Shown: positions 18,815 through 31,344, numbered from the stretch's first letter. The stretch: DNA of 64,000 bases from Pantoea agglomerans (GCF_021397715.1 NZ_CP090207.1:2418001-2482000); one strand, 5' to 3'. Translations and numbers: made by a program. The notes: generated by a model from the sequence alone, not told the origin.

Positions 18815-19798
18815 CTAGCGTGAAGATTTCAACAGTAGCGCAATAAACAGCGGCGCCCCGAGGGTCGCGGTCACCACGCCGATCGGTAATTCTGCAGCGG
18901 TCAGCGCCAGACGGGCGATAATATCGGCACCCAGCAGCACACTGCCACCGGCCAGCGCAGATGCCGGTAGCAGATAGCGGTGATCGCTGATGCCGCTCAG
19001 GCGCAGCAGGTGCGGGATCACCAGCCCGACAAAGCCGATGGCTCCCGCCATCGCCACACTGACGCCCACCAGCCAGCCCATCGCCAGCACCAGCAGATTG
19101 CGCCAGTAGAACAGCGACAGGCCGAGCTGCCGCGCCGAGGTCTCGCCCAATGCCAGCAGATTCAGTATCCGGCCGCTGCCGTTCAGCGCCAGCATCACCG
19201 GCAATATGCCCAGCATCATCCAGCCGTAGCGCCAGTCAATCCCGCTGAATCCGCCCATCATCCAGTACATCAGCTGACGTAAGTCCAGACTGGTACTGAA
19301 GTAGACGGCCCAGGTCATGATGGCGCTGCAGATGATGCCCAGCGCAACGCCGGTCAGCAGCAGCCGGGTCACAGAAAGCTGGCGATGGGCGAAGTGCAGC
19401 AGAATCAGGGTAACGATCAGCGCGCCAGCCATCGCGGCGAGGCTCAGGCTCCACAGCGATCCGCTGCCGAGCAGGACCCCGAGTACCAGCCCGATCCCGG
19501 CGCCATTCGAGACGCCAAGCAGTCCCGGCTCTGCCAGTGGATTAGTAAACAGCGCCTGCATTACCACGCCGCACACCGCCAGCGAGGCGCCAACCAATAC
19601 CACCGCCAGGCTGCGCGGCAGCCGCAACTGCCAGACAAACAGCCGGCCGCTGTCACTCAGCCAGCGCGAAGGCGCAATCCAGCTGTCGCCGGCGCACAGG
19701 CTGACAACAAGCAGCGCAAGCAGCGCAATACTCAGTCCCACCAGCCATTTCTGGCTGCGGCGGTCGGCCTGGTGAGCAAGCTGGTCTAGCAGAGACAT
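18815..19798 (-). CDS. btuC: BtuC, vitamin B12 ABC transporter permease
   Basis: BtuC is the inner-membrane permease of the cobalamin importer; two copies form the channel. The 327-residue protein has about ten hydrophobic helices and the FecCD-family pieces [33 protein letters not shown] and [15 protein letters not shown]. It starts the btuC-btuE-btuD-nlpC cluster, after the ihfA terminator. No cobalamin riboswitch is evident upstream. Confidence 0.96.
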   Translation of the reverse strand: MSLLDQLAHQADRRSQKWLVGLSIALLALLVVSLCAGDSWIAPSRWLSDSGRLFVWQLRLPRSLAVVLVGASLAVCGVVMQALFTNPLAEPGLLGVSNGAGIGLVLGVLLGSGSLWSLSLAAMAGALIVTLILLHFAHRQLSVTRLLLTGVALGIICSAIMTWAVYFSTSLDLRQLMYWMMGGFSGIDWRYGWMMLGILPVMLALNGSGRILNLLALGETSARQLGLSLFYWRNLLVLAMGWLVGVSVAMAGAIGFVGLVIPHLLRLSGISDHRYLLPASALAGGSVLLGADIIARLALTAAELPIGVVTATLGAPLFIALLLKSSR

Positions 19799-19932
19799 AA
19801 GCAGGATTAGCTGAGAAAACAGAGATTTGATTGTAGAGGGATTGCAGAAAAAAGAAAGGCTGGCAGTGAAGCCGTCAGGCTGAGCGGTAAATCGTGTGGC
19901 GATAGCGGCGGGCGGTGGTGAAAACGGGGTAA

Positions 19933-19961
19933 TAAAAAAAGGCCGCTTGCGCGGCCTTTTT
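19933..19961 (-). terminator. Intrinsic terminator after ihfA
   Basis: GGCCGC-TTGC-GCGGCC with flanking A- and T-runs forms a hairpin that can work in both directions. On the minus strand it ends the pheST-ihfA transcript 13 bp after the ihfA stop. Confidence 0.9.
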
Positions 19962-19973
19962 GAAACGCTGAAA

Positions 19974-20276
19974 TCAGTCAGTTTCTTTGGGTGTGGCGTT
20001 CTCTACGCGGCTTTTCAGCTTCTGCCCTGGGCGGAAGGTTACTACGCGACGCGCAGTAATCGGAATATCTTCCCCCGTTTTCGGGTTTCTGCCAGGACGC
20101 TGGTTTTTGTCGCGCAGGTCGAAATTACCAAACCCAGACAGTTTTACCTGTTCTCCATTTTCCAAAGCGCGGCGTACCTCTTCAAAAAACAGCTCTACCA
20201 ACTCTTTCGCATCGCGTTTGCTCAGCCCGAGTTTCTCAAACAGGTACTCTGACATTTCAGCTTTTGTAAGCGCCAT
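19974..20276 (-). CDS. ihfA: IhfA, integration host factor alpha subunit
   Basis: IhfA pairs with IhfB to make IHF, which bends DNA sharply and acts in transcription, replication and recombination. The 100-residue protein has the typical [20 protein letters not shown] start. The DNA-intercalating arm region includes [12 protein letters not shown], where the conserved proline sits, and [13 protein letters not shown] follows. It begins 4 bp after the pheT stop, as in E. coli. Confidence 0.98.
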
Positions 20277-20280
20277 AGGT

Positions 20281-22668
20281 TCAATCCCTCAAGGTTGCCT
20301 GGAATCGCTCTTTTAATGCCGCAACGCATTTGCCAACGGTCGCGGCAATCTCCTCTTCTTCGAGTGTCCGGCTGGTATCCTGCAAAATCAGGCTGATTGC
20401 GAGGCTCTTGTAACCCTCAGAAACGCCCTTACCGCGGTACACGTCAAACAAGTTTACGCCAACTACCTGATTTACGCCAACTTTCTTACACTCCGCGATG
20501 ATATCTGCTGCAGGGACGTTTTCAGCCACCACAACGGCAATGTCACGACGGTTCGCCGGGAAGCGTGAAATCTCGCGCGCATCAGGCAGGACGCGGTCTG
20601 CGACCTTATTCCAAAGCAGTTCAAAGACTAAGGTGCGGCCATTGAGATCAAGCTTACGTTCCAGCTCAGGATGAACAACTCCGATAAATCCGATTCGTTC
20701 ATCATGCAAATAAATCGCAGCGCTCTGTCCTGGGTGCAACGCCGGATTGGCTTCAGCACGGAAGCTGATGTCATCCAGTTTGCCGGTTAAATCGAGCAGC
20801 GATTCTAAATCGCCTTTTAAATCATAGAAGTCAACCGTCTGGCGCGCCAGATCCCAGTGCTCTTCCGCGCGGTTGCCGCTCAGTACGCCAGCCAGCATAA
20901 GATCCTGACGGATGCCGAGATCGGCCTGAGTATCTGGCACAAAGCGTAATCCGCTCTCAAACAGACGCACCCGGCTCTGCTGACGGTTCTGGTTATAGAC
21001 CACCGCGCTGAGTAAACCGGTCCACAGAGAGAGACGCATGGTCGACATATCGCTGGAGATCGGGCTTGGCAGCAGCAGCGCCTCTTCACCCGGATGCAGC
21101 AGCTGTTGGATTTTCGGGTCAACGAAGCTGTAGGTGATCGCTTCCTGATAGCCTTTGTCGACCAGCAGAGTTTTGGCACGCTTCAGCGACAGGTTCGCTT
21201 CGCGGTGCTTCGTCATCACCAGGCCAGCCTGAACCGGCACGTCCGGAATGTTGTTGTAGCCGTAGATACGGGCGACTTCTTCAACCAGATCTTCTTCAAT
21301 CGCCATATCAAAACGCCAGCTCGGCGCAACCGCCTGCCACTGGCCTTCAGCCACGCTGACCTGACAACCGAGACGGGTCAGAATATCGGTCACCTGCTCA
21401 TCCGGGATGACGTGACCAATCAGACGGTCCAGCTTCTCACGACGCAGAGTGATGGTAGCCTGCGGCGGTAACGCAGCCTGCTGAGTCTGATCGATGATCG
21501 GGCCCGCTTCGCCACCACAAATCTCTAACAGCAGCGCAGTCGCACGCTCCAGAGCCATATGTTGCAGTGCCGGGTCTACGCCACGCTCATAGCGATGTGA
21601 CGCATCGGTATGCAGGCCATGACGACGCGCACGGCCGGTAATCGAGAGCGGATCAAAAAAGGCGCACTCAAACAGGATATTTTGCGTTTCGCTGTTCACA
21701 CCGGAATGCTCGCCGCCAAAAATACCGGCCATCGCCAGCGCTTTATGGTGATCGGCGATCACTAAGGTATCGCTCTGCAGCGTGGCTTCGGTGCCGTCCA
21801 GCAGCGTCAGGGTTTCGCCCTCTTTCGCCATCCGCACCACGATCCCGCCATCAATGCGGTCGAGATCAAAGGCATGCATCGGCTGACCCAGCTCCAGCAG
21901 CACATAGTTAGTGATATCGACGATCGGGTCGATAGAGCGAATACCACAGCGGCGCAGCTTCTCTTTCATCCACAGCGGAGTAGCCGCCGTGACGTTGACG
22001 CCTTTCACGACGCGGCCCAGATAGCGCGGGCAGGCATCGGTCGCATCGACGCGAATCGGGAAGGTTTCGCTCAGGGTGGCCGCGACCGGTGTGATCTCAG
22101 GCATATTGAGCGGCAGGCCATTCAGTACCGCCACATCACGCGCAATACCGATGATGCCCAGACAGTCGGCGCGGTTCGGCGTGACGCTGATTTCGATGGT
22201 GTTGTCATTCAGCTGCAGATAGTCGCGGATGTCAGACCCGATCGGCGCGTCCGCTGGCAGTTCGATAATGCCGTTGTGGTCGTCGGAAATGCCCAGCTCG
22301 GAGAAGGAGCAGAGCATCCCTTCGGACGGTTCGCCACGCAGTTTTGCCGCTTTGATTTTGAAATCACCCGGCAGCACGGCACCCACCGTTGCTACGGCGA
22401 CTTTCAGGCCCTGGCGGCAGTTTGGCGCGCCACAGACGATATCCAGCAGGCGATCGCCGCCAACGTTGATTTTGGTGACGCGCAGTTTGTCGGCGTTCGG
22501 GTGCTGGCCGCACTCAACCACTTCACCCACTACCACGCCGTGAAACGCACCCGCGACCGGGTCAACGCCATCCACTTCCAGACCGGCCATGGTGATTTGC
22601 TCAGACAGCGCCGCGCTGTCCAGGGCTGGATTTACCCATTCGCGTAACCAGAGTTCACTGAATTTCAT
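20281..22668 (-). CDS. pheT: PheT, phenylalanyl-tRNA synthetase beta chain
   Basis: PheT is the beta subunit of the alpha2-beta2 enzyme that charges tRNA-Phe; it carries editing and tRNA-binding functions. The 795-residue protein has an N-terminal tRNA-binding (OB-fold) domain at about 40-150, the B3/B4 editing domain at about 210-370, a B5 domain at about 400-470 and a C-terminal FDX-ACB anticodon-binding domain from about 700. Length matches the E. coli protein. It starts 14 bp after pheS. Confidence 0.98.
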
Positions 22669-22682
22669 TGGATAACCTGCCC

Positions 22683-23684
<1,002 letters not shown>

Positions 23685-23740
23685 TCAGGCTGGTCAGTTC
23701 TCGTTGGGACCTGCCGGTCCAATATGCTAGCGCCAGAAAC

Positions 23741-23766
23741 AAAAAAGCCTCCACGAGGGAGGCTTT
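23741..23766 (-). terminator. pheST attenuator
   Basis: On the minus strand AAGCCTCC-CTCG-TGGAGGCTT followed by six T forms an intrinsic terminator between pheM and pheS. Stalling of ribosomes at the Phe codons of pheM would favour the antiterminator form, as established for E. coli pheST. Confidence 0.88.
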
Positions 23767-23813
23767 CAGCGCGATTTTTCGTTTCTCTTCTTATGCGCAA
23801 AAGCCCCCGAATG

Positions 23814-23858
23814 TCAGGCGCTAAAGTAAAAAAAGAAACGGAAAATAGCAGCATTCAT
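23814..23858 (-). CDS. pheM: PheM, phenylalanyl-tRNA synthetase operon leader peptide
   Basis: The short frame encodes MNAAIFRFFFYFSA, 14 residues with five phenylalanines, differing from E. coli PheM only at the last residue. It controls attenuation of pheST by sensing the charging of tRNA-Phe. The attenuator hairpin starts 48 bp downstream. Confidence 0.95.
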   Translation of the reverse strand: MNAAIFRFFFYFSA

Positions 23859-23894
23859 GCTTGCGGTTACCTTGTCATGAACCATGAGGGCACT

Positions 23895-23923
23895 ATTGAA
23901 ATGCGTTGCGATGAAAATGTCAA
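23895..23923 (-). promoter_or_regulatory. Promoter of pheM-pheS-pheT-ihfA
   Basis: On the minus strand a consensus -35 TTGACA (23923-23918) and TTCAAT (23900-23895) are spaced 17 bp apart. The pheM ATG lies about 37 bp beyond the -10. Confidence 0.7.
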
Positions 23924-23947
23924 TCTTTTGCGCGAGTTACAGGCAAT

Positions 23948-23973
23948 AAAAAAGGGAGCAAGCTCCCTTTTTC
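23948..23973 (-). terminator. Terminator after rplT
   Basis: AAAAAGGGAGC-TT-GCTCCCTTTTTT on the minus strand is a clear intrinsic terminator, 8 bp past the rplT stop. It separates the thrS-infC-rpmI-rplT unit from pheM-pheST. Confidence 0.9.
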
Positions 23974-23980
23974 ATCCGGC

Positions 23981-24337
<357 letters not shown>

Positions 24338-24380
24338 TTAGCTCTCCTGTTTAATATTCTGAATTAATGAAAAAATTTAC

Positions 24381-25230
<850 letters not shown>

Positions 25231-25233
25231 ACT

Positions 25234-27162
25234 TTATTCCTCCAATTGGTGAAGATTTCGGCTGCGAATCTCTTGTTGAAGTTTTTCAACAAACACATCG
25301 ACATCCAGCGACCCAAGGTCTTTACCACGGCGGGTGCGAACGGCAACTTTGCCAGATTCCACCTCTTTATCACCACAGACCAGCATATAAGGGACGCGAC
25401 GTAATGTGTGCTCGCGGATTTTAAAGCCTATCTTCTCATTTCTCAAGTCTGCCTTCACACGAATGCCAGCATTCTGCAGCTTACGCGTCAAAGACTCAAC
25501 ATATTCTGCTTGTCCATCGGTAATATTCATTACCACGACTTGCAGCGGTGCCAGCCAGGTTGGGAAAAAACCGGCGAATTCTTCGGTAAGAATACCGATG
25601 AAACGCTCCATTGACCCCAGAATCGCACGGTGAATCATCACTGGCGTCTGACGATCGTTGTTTTCACCCACGTAGGTTGCCTCAAGGCGTTTTGGCAGGG
25701 AAAAGTCTAGCTGAACGGTTCCGCACTGCCAGGCGCGATCAAGACAATCGTACAATGTGAACTCAATTTTAGGACCGTAGAACGCACCTTCGCCTGGCTG
25801 GAACTCAAACTCAATATTGTTTTCGTTCAGCGCGGCCGCCAGATCTTCCTCGGCACGATCCCACATCTCATCCGTGCCGATACGCTTCTCAGGACGGGTA
25901 GATAACTTCACCACAATCTTTTCAAAGCCGAAGGTGCTGTACATGTCATAGACCATGCGGATACAGCTGTTCACTTCGTCACGTACCTGCTCTTCAGTAC
26001 AGAAGACGTGTGCGTCATCCTGGGTAAAGCCACGAACGCGCATCAGACCGTGCAAGGCACCTGATGGCTCGTTACGGTGACAGCTACCAAACTCGGCCAT
26101 ACGCAGCGGCAGGTCACGGTATGATTTCAGACCCTGATTAAAGATCTGTACATGGCCTGGGCAGTTCATCGGCTTGATGCAATATTCACGGTTCTCTGAA
26201 GAGGTAGTGAACATCGCTTCTTTGTAGTTTTCCCAGTGTCCGGTTTTTTCCCACAACACGCGATCCATCATAAATGGACCTTTGACTTCCTGGTACTGAT
26301 ACTCTTTCAGCTTGCTGCGGACGAACACTTCCAGCTCGCGGAAAATGGTCCAGCCGTCATTATGCCAGAAGACCATGCCTGGCGCTTCTTCCTGCATGTG
26401 GTAGAGGTCAAGCTGCTTACCAATCTTACGATGGTCGCGCTTCGCCGCCTCTTCCAGGCGCTGCAGATAGGCTGCCAGTTGTTTCTTGTCTGCCCATGCG
26501 GTGCCATAAATACGCTGCAGCATTTTATTGTTGCTGTCGCCACGCCAGTAGGCGCCGGAGATTTTCTGCAGCTTAAAATGATGACAGAAACGCATGTTCG
26601 GCACGTGCGGACCGCGGCACATGTCGACATATTCTTCGTGATGATACAAGCCAGGCTGATCATCATGACTGATATTTTCATCCAGGATGGTGGTCTTGTA
26701 GACTTCACCACGCGCGGCGAAGACATCGCGCGCTTCCTGCCAGCTGACTTTTTTCTTAACGACGTCATAGTTGGTTTCAGCCAACTGATGCATGCGTTTT
26801 TCCAGCAGGTCGATATCTTCCTGGGTCAGGGTGCGATCGATATCAACATCATAATAGAAGCCGTTATCAATCACCGGGCCGATCGCCATTTTAGTGTCCG
26901 GCCACAGCTGCTTAATCGCATGCCCTAACAGGTGCGCGCAGGAGTGACGAATAATCTCCAGGCCCGCTTCATCTTTGGCCGTGATGATCGCAACGGCAGC
27001 ATCTTCAGTGATGGGATCGACAGCATCAACCAGTTCACCATTGACGCGACCTGCGATGCAGGCTTTTGCTAATCCCGGGCCGATGTCCAGCGCGATATCC
27101 ATAACGCTGACAGGGCGATCAAAAACTCGCTGGCTGCCATCAGGAAGCGTAATTACAGGCAT
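25234..27162 (-). CDS. thrS: Threonyl-tRNA synthetase
   Basis: ThrS charges tRNA-Thr and edits mischarged serine. The 642-residue protein has an N-terminal TGS domain (1-61), an editing domain (about 65-225, with [10 protein letters not shown]), a class II core with zinc ligands ([10 protein letters not shown], about 332-341) and [21 protein letters not shown], and a C-terminal anticodon-binding domain (from about 535). Its mRNA leader is described at 27191. Confidence 0.98.
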   Translation of the reverse strand: MPVITLPDGSQRVFDRPVSVMDIALDIGPGLAKACIAGRVNGELVDAVDPITEDAAVAIITAKDEAGLEIIRHSCAHLLGHAIKQLWPDTKMAIGPVIDNGFYYDVDIDRTLTQEDIDLLEKRMHQLAETNYDVVKKKVSWQEARDVFAARGEVYKTTILDENISHDDQPGLYHHEEYVDMCRGPHVPNMRFCHHFKLQKISGAYWRGDSNNKMLQRIYGTAWADKKQLAAYLQRLEEAAKRDHRKIGKQLDLYHMQEEAPGMVFWHNDGWTIFRELEVFVRSKLKEYQYQEVKGPFMMDRVLWEKTGHWENYKEAMFTTSSENREYCIKPMNCPGHVQIFNQGLKSYRDLPLRMAEFGSCHRNEPSGALHGLMRVRGFTQDDAHVFCTEEQVRDEVNSCIRMVYDMYSTFGFEKIVVKLSTRPEKRIGTDEMWDRAEEDLAAALNENNIEFEFQPGEGAFYGPKIEFTLYDCLDRAWQCGTVQLDFSLPKRLEATYVGENNDRQTPVMIHRAILGSMERFIGILTEEFAGFFPTWLAPLQVVVMNITDGQAEYVESLTRKLQNAGIRVKADLRNEKIGFKIREHTLRRVPYMLVCGDKEVESGKVAVRTRRGKDLGSLDVDVFVEKLQQEIRSRNLHQLEE

Positions 27163-27190
27163 TTCATATCCTTAATTGCAGTGGTAAGCC

Positions 27191-27218
27191 ACACGAAAGC
27201 CTACATGCAACGTCGTGT
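27191..27218 (-). promoter_or_regulatory. thrS leader hairpin, candidate ThrRS operator
   Basis: On the minus strand ACACGA and TCGTGT can pair around a 16-nt loop, about 30 nt upstream of the thrS ATG. In E. coli ThrRS binds tRNA-like hairpins in this leader and blocks ribosome loading. The match is by position and by the presence of CGT triplets; the fold was not computed. Confidence 0.4.
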
Positions 27219-27288
27219 AAATTTAGTGACCTGGCGTAATGTCTGACCCACAGTGTCGGAATGTCGCCAGGATTGCAGTGCGGAACAG

Positions 27289-27317
27289 ATGATAGCAGTT
27301 TTCCCCGGCGAGAAAAA
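27289..27317 (-). promoter_or_regulatory. Candidate thrS promoter
   Basis: On the minus strand TTTTTC (27317-27312) and TATCAT (27294-27289) are 17 bp apart. A start near 27282 would give a leader of about 120 nt, enough for the autoregulatory operator. Confidence 0.5.
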
Positions 27318-27350
27318 CCCATGCCGTTTTCGCTAAGCCTCGGAGAGATC

Positions 27351-27383
27351 AAAAAAAAGCGGCCTGACACGTTGTCAGGCCGC
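27351..27383 (-). terminator. Terminator after ydiY
   Basis: A perfect 11-bp stem (GCGGCCTGACA with TGTCAGGCCGC, 3-nt loop) is followed on the minus strand by eight T. It lies 26 bp past the ydiY stop. Confidence 0.93.
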
Positions 27384-27409
27384 CGCAGCTGCTGCGATGG
27401 AAAAGCCGC

Positions 27410-28171
27410 TTACATCGCGTATGAGAGCATGATAGAGGTTTTGGTATCGGTACGATCCGGCGCAGATTCTGGCGGATTGTTGTTCCAGGTGACGTTGTAA
27501 GCCAGCTTCAGCGCGAAGTGGCTGTTGATTGCCACCTGCAGGCCGGTTTCTGAGTTGACGGTGGTGTCTTCGCCAAAGCTGCTCAGCACGGAAACGCCCT
27601 GCACGAATTTGGTGGTATCGGTCAGCTGCCACTGGTAGCTGATAGCACCGTAGCCCAGCGCTTTCGTTTCGTGGCCGCCATCATGGAAGTCATCGTAGCG
27701 TACGCCCGGACCAAATTCCGCGCGCAGTGAATGCACCGGACCGTTCAGGATCTGACGACCATAACCGGCGGTCAGCACGTCGCGGGAATCGTAGCCGTTG
27801 AAGCGATCGCTTAACCAGCTAGCCTGACCGAACAGGTAGTCATAGGCGTTGAGGTTATAACGTGAACGGCCGCCGATATTGTAGGTCTCGGACGAGCGCT
27901 CATCATTTGAAGAGGTGTTGGCGGCGTTGCCCCACAAACTGTATGCCATCGATGACTGATACCAGGTCATGTTGGTCTGAGCAGTCATGGATGAACTGGT
28001 GGTGTTACCGGTTTGCGCCAGGTAACCCGCAGCAGCAGAACCTTCAAACGGTTTTTTCGCCGTGGAAGGGTCATCCATGGAAGTGAATACGGCATTATCG
28101 GCCAGTGCCTGGTGGCAAAACGCTCCGGCGGAGAGCAAAAGTACAGCAGACAGCTTGTTAAAGGCTTTCAT
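27410..28171 (-). CDS. ydiY: YdiY, DUF481 outer-membrane protein
   Basis: YdiY is a predicted outer-membrane beta-barrel of the DUF481 (salt-induced outer membrane protein) family; its function is not established. The ATG at 28171 (MKAFNKLSAVLLLSAGAF) gives 253 residues with a signal peptide ending about residue 24 (CHQALA). The body has many alternating aromatic strands and ends in YAM, close to the aromatic C-terminus usual for barrels. A 21-codon upstream extension was rejected because it would bury the signal peptide. Confidence 0.88.
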   Translation of the reverse strand: MKAFNKLSAVLLLSAGAFCHQALADNAVFTSMDDPSTAKKPFEGSAAAGYLAQTGNTTSSSMTAQTNMTWYQSSMAYSLWGNAANTSSNDERSSETYNIGGRSRYNLNAYDYLFGQASWLSDRFNGYDSRDVLTAGYGRQILNGPVHSLRAEFGPGVRYDDFHDGGHETKALGYGAISYQWQLTDTTKFVQGVSVLSSFGEDTTVNSETGLQVAINSHFALKLAYNVTWNNNPPESAPDRTDTKTSIMLSYAM

Positions 28172-28520
28172 TAAATGTGATCCGTGCGACAGTTTAAAAA
28201 ACGGAGAGTCTGAAGCGTTTTGCCCGGCAATCAACGCAATTTACGGTAAGTTTTGTAAAATATTATTAACTCGCTCGAAATGCGTGGCATTGCTCTGAAA
28301 CCGCATGTTAATTGGGACTCATCTGATTAACGCGGCGCATTATAGTGGTGCGCAATCGAAAATACAGCCGCTGCGCGACAAGATTTTTCAGATCGTTACC
28401 GGCTGCGGTTGACAGAATTTTACTTTTCGACCCGTGGTTGAGCTTTCATTATCCCCTTCATAATTCGCTCATTTTTTCAGCATGGTCTACGCTCAGTTCA
28501 GTTTCTCTACCCTGAGGTGA
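28172..28520. other. Gap between ydiY and ydiZ
   Basis: This 349-bp AT-rich divergent gap must hold the promoters of ydiY and ydiZ. I see no gene and no strong operator. In E. coli pfkB lies next to ydiY; there is no trace of it here. Confidence 0.5.
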
Positions 28521-28844
28521 ATGATGAGCAACCATTCTTTAAGCCGTTATATTGTGACGTTGCGCTATCAGGAGTCTGGCTTGAGTGACATTCTTGAGCT
28601 GACCGGCGCCATGACCGCCGCCGGATTTACCACCACCCTGACAGATGACGATGGACACCCGCATGAGCTGGGAACCAACAGTTTTGGCATTGTCACTACG
28701 CTGGATGAGGAGGATCTCAGAGAGCAGGTGACGTCAGCGGGTGAAAGCGCGCTGGGACAAAAGCCAGAGGTGACCGTGACTCCCTTTGAGCAGTACCTGC
28801 GCGACGCAGCCGATCATCGCCCTGCCGCTTCACCTGCAGAATAA
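28521..28844 (+). CDS. ydiZ: YdiZ, GhoS-like small protein
   Basis: The protein resembles E. coli YdiZ (RYIVTLRYQ start, GFTTTLTDDDGHPHELGTNSFG). It also resembles, more weakly, GhoS, the antitoxin that cleaves ghoT mRNA in a type V toxin-antitoxin pair. It has 107 residues, or 106 from the second ATG. No ghoT-like small membrane toxin gene is adjacent; yniA follows after 78 bp. RNase activity is inference from the family and is unproven for YdiZ. Confidence 0.78.
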   Translation: MMSNHSLSRYIVTLRYQESGLSDILELTGAMTAAGFTTTLTDDDGHPHELGTNSFGIVTTLDEEDLREQVTSAGESALGQKPEVTVTPFEQYLRDAADHRPAASPAE

Positions 28845-28922
28845 AGGGTGCGTCAGCGCTGGTTTTGGTGAAGATTTACGCGCTACAATCGAACTTACGC
28901 AGCGAATAACGAGGATAGCCCG

Positions 28923-29816
28923 ATGTGGTCAGCCATTAGTCGTCTGTTAAGCGAGCAGTTAGGCAACGCCGAAATCACTCAACGCCACGCCCTGCCCGGT
29001 GGCGATGTCCATCCCGCCTGGCGTATCCGCTACGGTGATCATGACGTCTTTGTGAAATGCAACAGTCGCGAGATGCTGTCGCTATTTACCTGGGAAGCCG
29101 ATCAGCTCGCCCTGCTGGCGCGCACCCAGACCGTCACCGTGCCGAAAGTGTACGGTGTCGGGCATCATCGCGAAGAGAGCTTTTTGCTACTGGAATATAT
29201 CGAGCCGCAGCCGCTTGATCAGCAGAGTGCCTTTCAGCTGGGACAGCAGCTGGCGCATCTGCATCAGTGGAGTGAGCAAACCCAGTTCGGGCTCGACTTC
29301 GACAACAACATCACCACCACCCCGCAACCCAATAGCTGGCTACGACGCTGGTCGGTTTTCTTTGCGGAACAACGCATCGGCTGGCAACTGCAGCTGGCGG
29401 CGGAAAAAGGCATTCAGTATGGCGACACCGAACTGATTATTGCCTGTGTGCAGCGGGTGCTGGCATCACATCATCCCCAGCCTTCCCTGTTGCATGGCGA
29501 TCTCTGGCCCGCTAACTGCGCAGGCAGCGCAGCGGGACCGTGGATTTTCGATCCCGCCTGTTACTGGGGCGACCGGGAATGCGATTTAGCGATGCTAAAC
29601 TGGTTCCCGGATCTGCCACGCCAGATCTTCGAGGGGTATCACACCGTCTGGCCGCTGCCGGATGGCTTTTCGCAGCGGCAGCCGGTATACCAGCTTTATT
29701 ATCTGCTAAACCGGGCCAACGTGTTTGGCGGCCACTGGCTGGGCGACGCCCAGTTCGCCATTGGTCAGCTGCTGGATGAAGATGCGCTGGCGGCTCGTCA
29801 GGCCAGACCGGCCTGA
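28923..29816 (+). CDS. yniA: YniA, fructosamine/ketosamine-3-kinase family protein
   Basis: YniA belongs to the fructosamine-3-kinase family, which phosphorylates sugars attached to protein amines so that they fall off (deglycation). The 297-residue protein has VFVKCNS (ATP-binding lysine), LLEYIE at the hinge, the catalytic HGDLWPANCA and the metal-binding DPACYWGDRECDLAM. Length fits E. coli YniA (286). It ends 5 bp from the stop of convergent yniB. Confidence 0.9.
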   Translation: MWSAISRLLSEQLGNAEITQRHALPGGDVHPAWRIRYGDHDVFVKCNSREMLSLFTWEADQLALLARTQTVTVPKVYGVGHHREESFLLLEYIEPQPLDQQSAFQLGQQLAHLHQWSEQTQFGLDFDNNITTTPQPNSWLRRWSVFFAEQRIGWQLQLAAEKGIQYGDTELIIACVQRVLASHHPQPSLLHGDLWPANCAGSAAGPWIFDPACYWGDRECDLAMLNWFPDLPRQIFEGYHTVWPLPDGFSQRQPVYQLYYLLNRANVFGGHWLGDAQFAIGQLLDEDALAARQARPA

Positions 29817-29821
29817 CCGGC

Positions 29822-30358
29822 TCAGATAAAGCCGAGCAGCGACAGCACGAAGTAGCCAGCGACGGCAATCACTATCGGCAGCACGTAAAGCGGGAAAATT
29901 TGCAGGAAAATGGTGTGGCGCGGCACCCGCACCTTCTCTTCCAGCTGCTGACGCGTGCGCCCTTCACTGCCCTTAACCTGCTCCAGAATCATCTGATCCT
30001 CAATGCCTTCTTTGACGTGACGCGCCTGACGGCCCATCCGCGCCCCTGACGACTCCAGCGCCAGCCCGACAAAAATCAGAATGTAGATCAGCCAGAAGCC
30101 TGGGTTCATCTGGCCGTTAAACTCCGGCACCGGCGAATTATGCCAAAAGAAGTTAAGGAACGGGGTGTTAAACCGGATCATATCGATCATCACATGAACA
30201 AAATCGAGCATTACGGCATCAATGCCAGGCTGCTTCTCACTGTGCTTAAACATAAAGCTCAGCACAGAAATAATGGTTGAGAGTAGCGCCAGTAAAAAAA
30301 TCACCCAGCCAGCCACACGCTTGAGGATGGCGATGCGGCCAGCCTGTTGATAGGTCAT
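29822..30358 (-). CDS. yniB: YniB family membrane protein of unknown function
   Basis: The protein is 178 residues, the same length as E. coli YniB, and starts MTYQQAGRIAILKRVAGWVI. Hydrophobic segments are seen at about 17-35, 85-105 and 160-178, with a charged cytosolic stretch between the last two. The ATG at 30358 was chosen by this match and because GGAG lies just upstream; the frame is open further to 30514 but without homology. Its function is unknown. It is divergent from yniC. Confidence 0.88.
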   Translation of the reverse strand: MTYQQAGRIAILKRVAGWVIFLLALLSTIISVLSFMFKHSEKQPGIDAVMLDFVHVMIDMIRFNTPFLNFFWHNSPVPEFNGQMNPGFWLIYILIFVGLALESSGARMGRQARHVKEGIEDQMILEQVKGSEGRTRQQLEEKVRVPRHTIFLQIFPLYVLPIVIAVAGYFVLSLLGFI

Positions 30359-30502
30359 GATATCTCCTGAACCCGGAATCCAATTTGCTGTAAGTCTACC
30401 TGCCAATGGCGAAATTTCCCAAATAAAGCGTGACGCGCTGCCCGTCGACCCGGGACCGGCTGAACATGCTAAGGTAGACCAAACTGTATAAGGAGACCTC
30501 AG

Positions 30503-31171
30503 ATGCCCTATCACCGCCCCGTTCTCGCCGCGCTGTTTGACATGGATGGATTACTGATTGATTCAGAGCCGCTGTGGGACCAGGCTGAAATGGATATTTT
30601 TTCCACGCTGGATGTCGACCTCTCTCGTCGCAGCGAAATGCCTGACACTCTGGGCTTACGCATCGATCAGACGGTGCGCATGTGGTACGAAACCCTGCCG
30701 TGGCACGGGCCCAGCCAGCAGGAGGTGACGCAACGGATCATTGCCCGGGCGATGGCGCTGGTCGAAGAGACGCGTCCGTTGCTGCCCGGCGTTGAACGCG
30801 CGCTGCAACTCTGCCGGGAGCACAACCTGAAAATCGGTCTCGCCTCTGCCTCACCGCTGGCGATGCTGGAACGGGTACTGGAGATATTTAATTTGCGCCA
30901 CTATTTCGACGTGCTCTCCTCGGCGGAAGCGCTGCCCTACAGCAAACCGCATCCTCAGGTCTATCTCAACGCGGCCAGCAGTCTGGCGATCGATCCGCTG
31001 AACTGCGTCACGCTGGAGGACTCCTTCAACGGCATGATTGCCACCAAGGCAGCACGGATGCGTTCAATTGCGGTGCCTGCCGCGGAGCATCGTAACGATC
31101 CGCGCTGGTCGCTGGCCGATGTCAGACTGGACGATCTGACCCGTCTCACGCTGGCTGATTTACAAGGCTAA
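30503..31171 (+). CDS. hxpB: YniC/HxpB, HAD sugar-phosphate phosphatase
   Basis: This HAD phosphatase dephosphorylates hexitol phosphates and 2-deoxyglucose-6-phosphate in E. coli. The 222-residue protein has HAD motif I FDMDGLLID (about 12-20), motif II ASASP, motif III YSKPHPQVY and motif IV LEDSFNGM. AAGGAG precedes the ATG. A terminator follows. Confidence 0.93.
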   Translation: MPYHRPVLAALFDMDGLLIDSEPLWDQAEMDIFSTLDVDLSRRSEMPDTLGLRIDQTVRMWYETLPWHGPSQQEVTQRIIARAMALVEETRPLLPGVERALQLCREHNLKIGLASASPLAMLERVLEIFNLRHYFDVLSSAEALPYSKPHPQVYLNAASSLAIDPLNCVTLEDSFNGMIATKAARMRSIAVPAAEHRNDPRWSLADVRLDDLTRLTLADLQG

Positions 31172-31173
31172 TC

Positions 31174-31200
31174 ACTGCCCGCCATCAGGCGGGCAGTTTC
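31174..31200 (+). terminator. Probable yniC terminator
   Basis: ACTGCCCGCC-ATCA-GGCGGGCAGT is a perfect 10-bp hairpin 2 bp after the yniC stop; the trailing TTTC is short. Confidence 0.65.
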
Positions 31201-31236
31201 AACGCCATCACCGGCTATTGATCTACTCCGCAAATA

Positions 31237-31255
31237 AATAAAACAACGTTTCATT
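31237..31255. promoter_or_regulatory. KdgR box upstream of kduI
   Basis: AATAAAACAACGTTTCATT is a 9-1-9 near-palindrome with seven of nine paired positions and closely matches the KdgR operator form AATGAAAC...GTTTCATT. It lies 5 bp upstream of the -35 of a good promoter (TTGAAT 31260-31265, 17 bp, TAAGAT 31283-31288). KdgR represses pectin and uronate catabolic genes including kduI and kduD in related bacteria. Confidence 0.75.
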
Positions 31256-31344
31256 TTTATTGAATTCATATCCCACTCTGCCTAAGATGCCCGAACAGTC
31301 CCTGTTCCGGGGCATGCTTAACCTGATCTGCAGAGAGGCCTGAG

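Noticed and set aside
19799..19932. Cobalamin riboswitch upstream of btuC
   Set aside because: No B12-box-like sequence was seen in the short gap.
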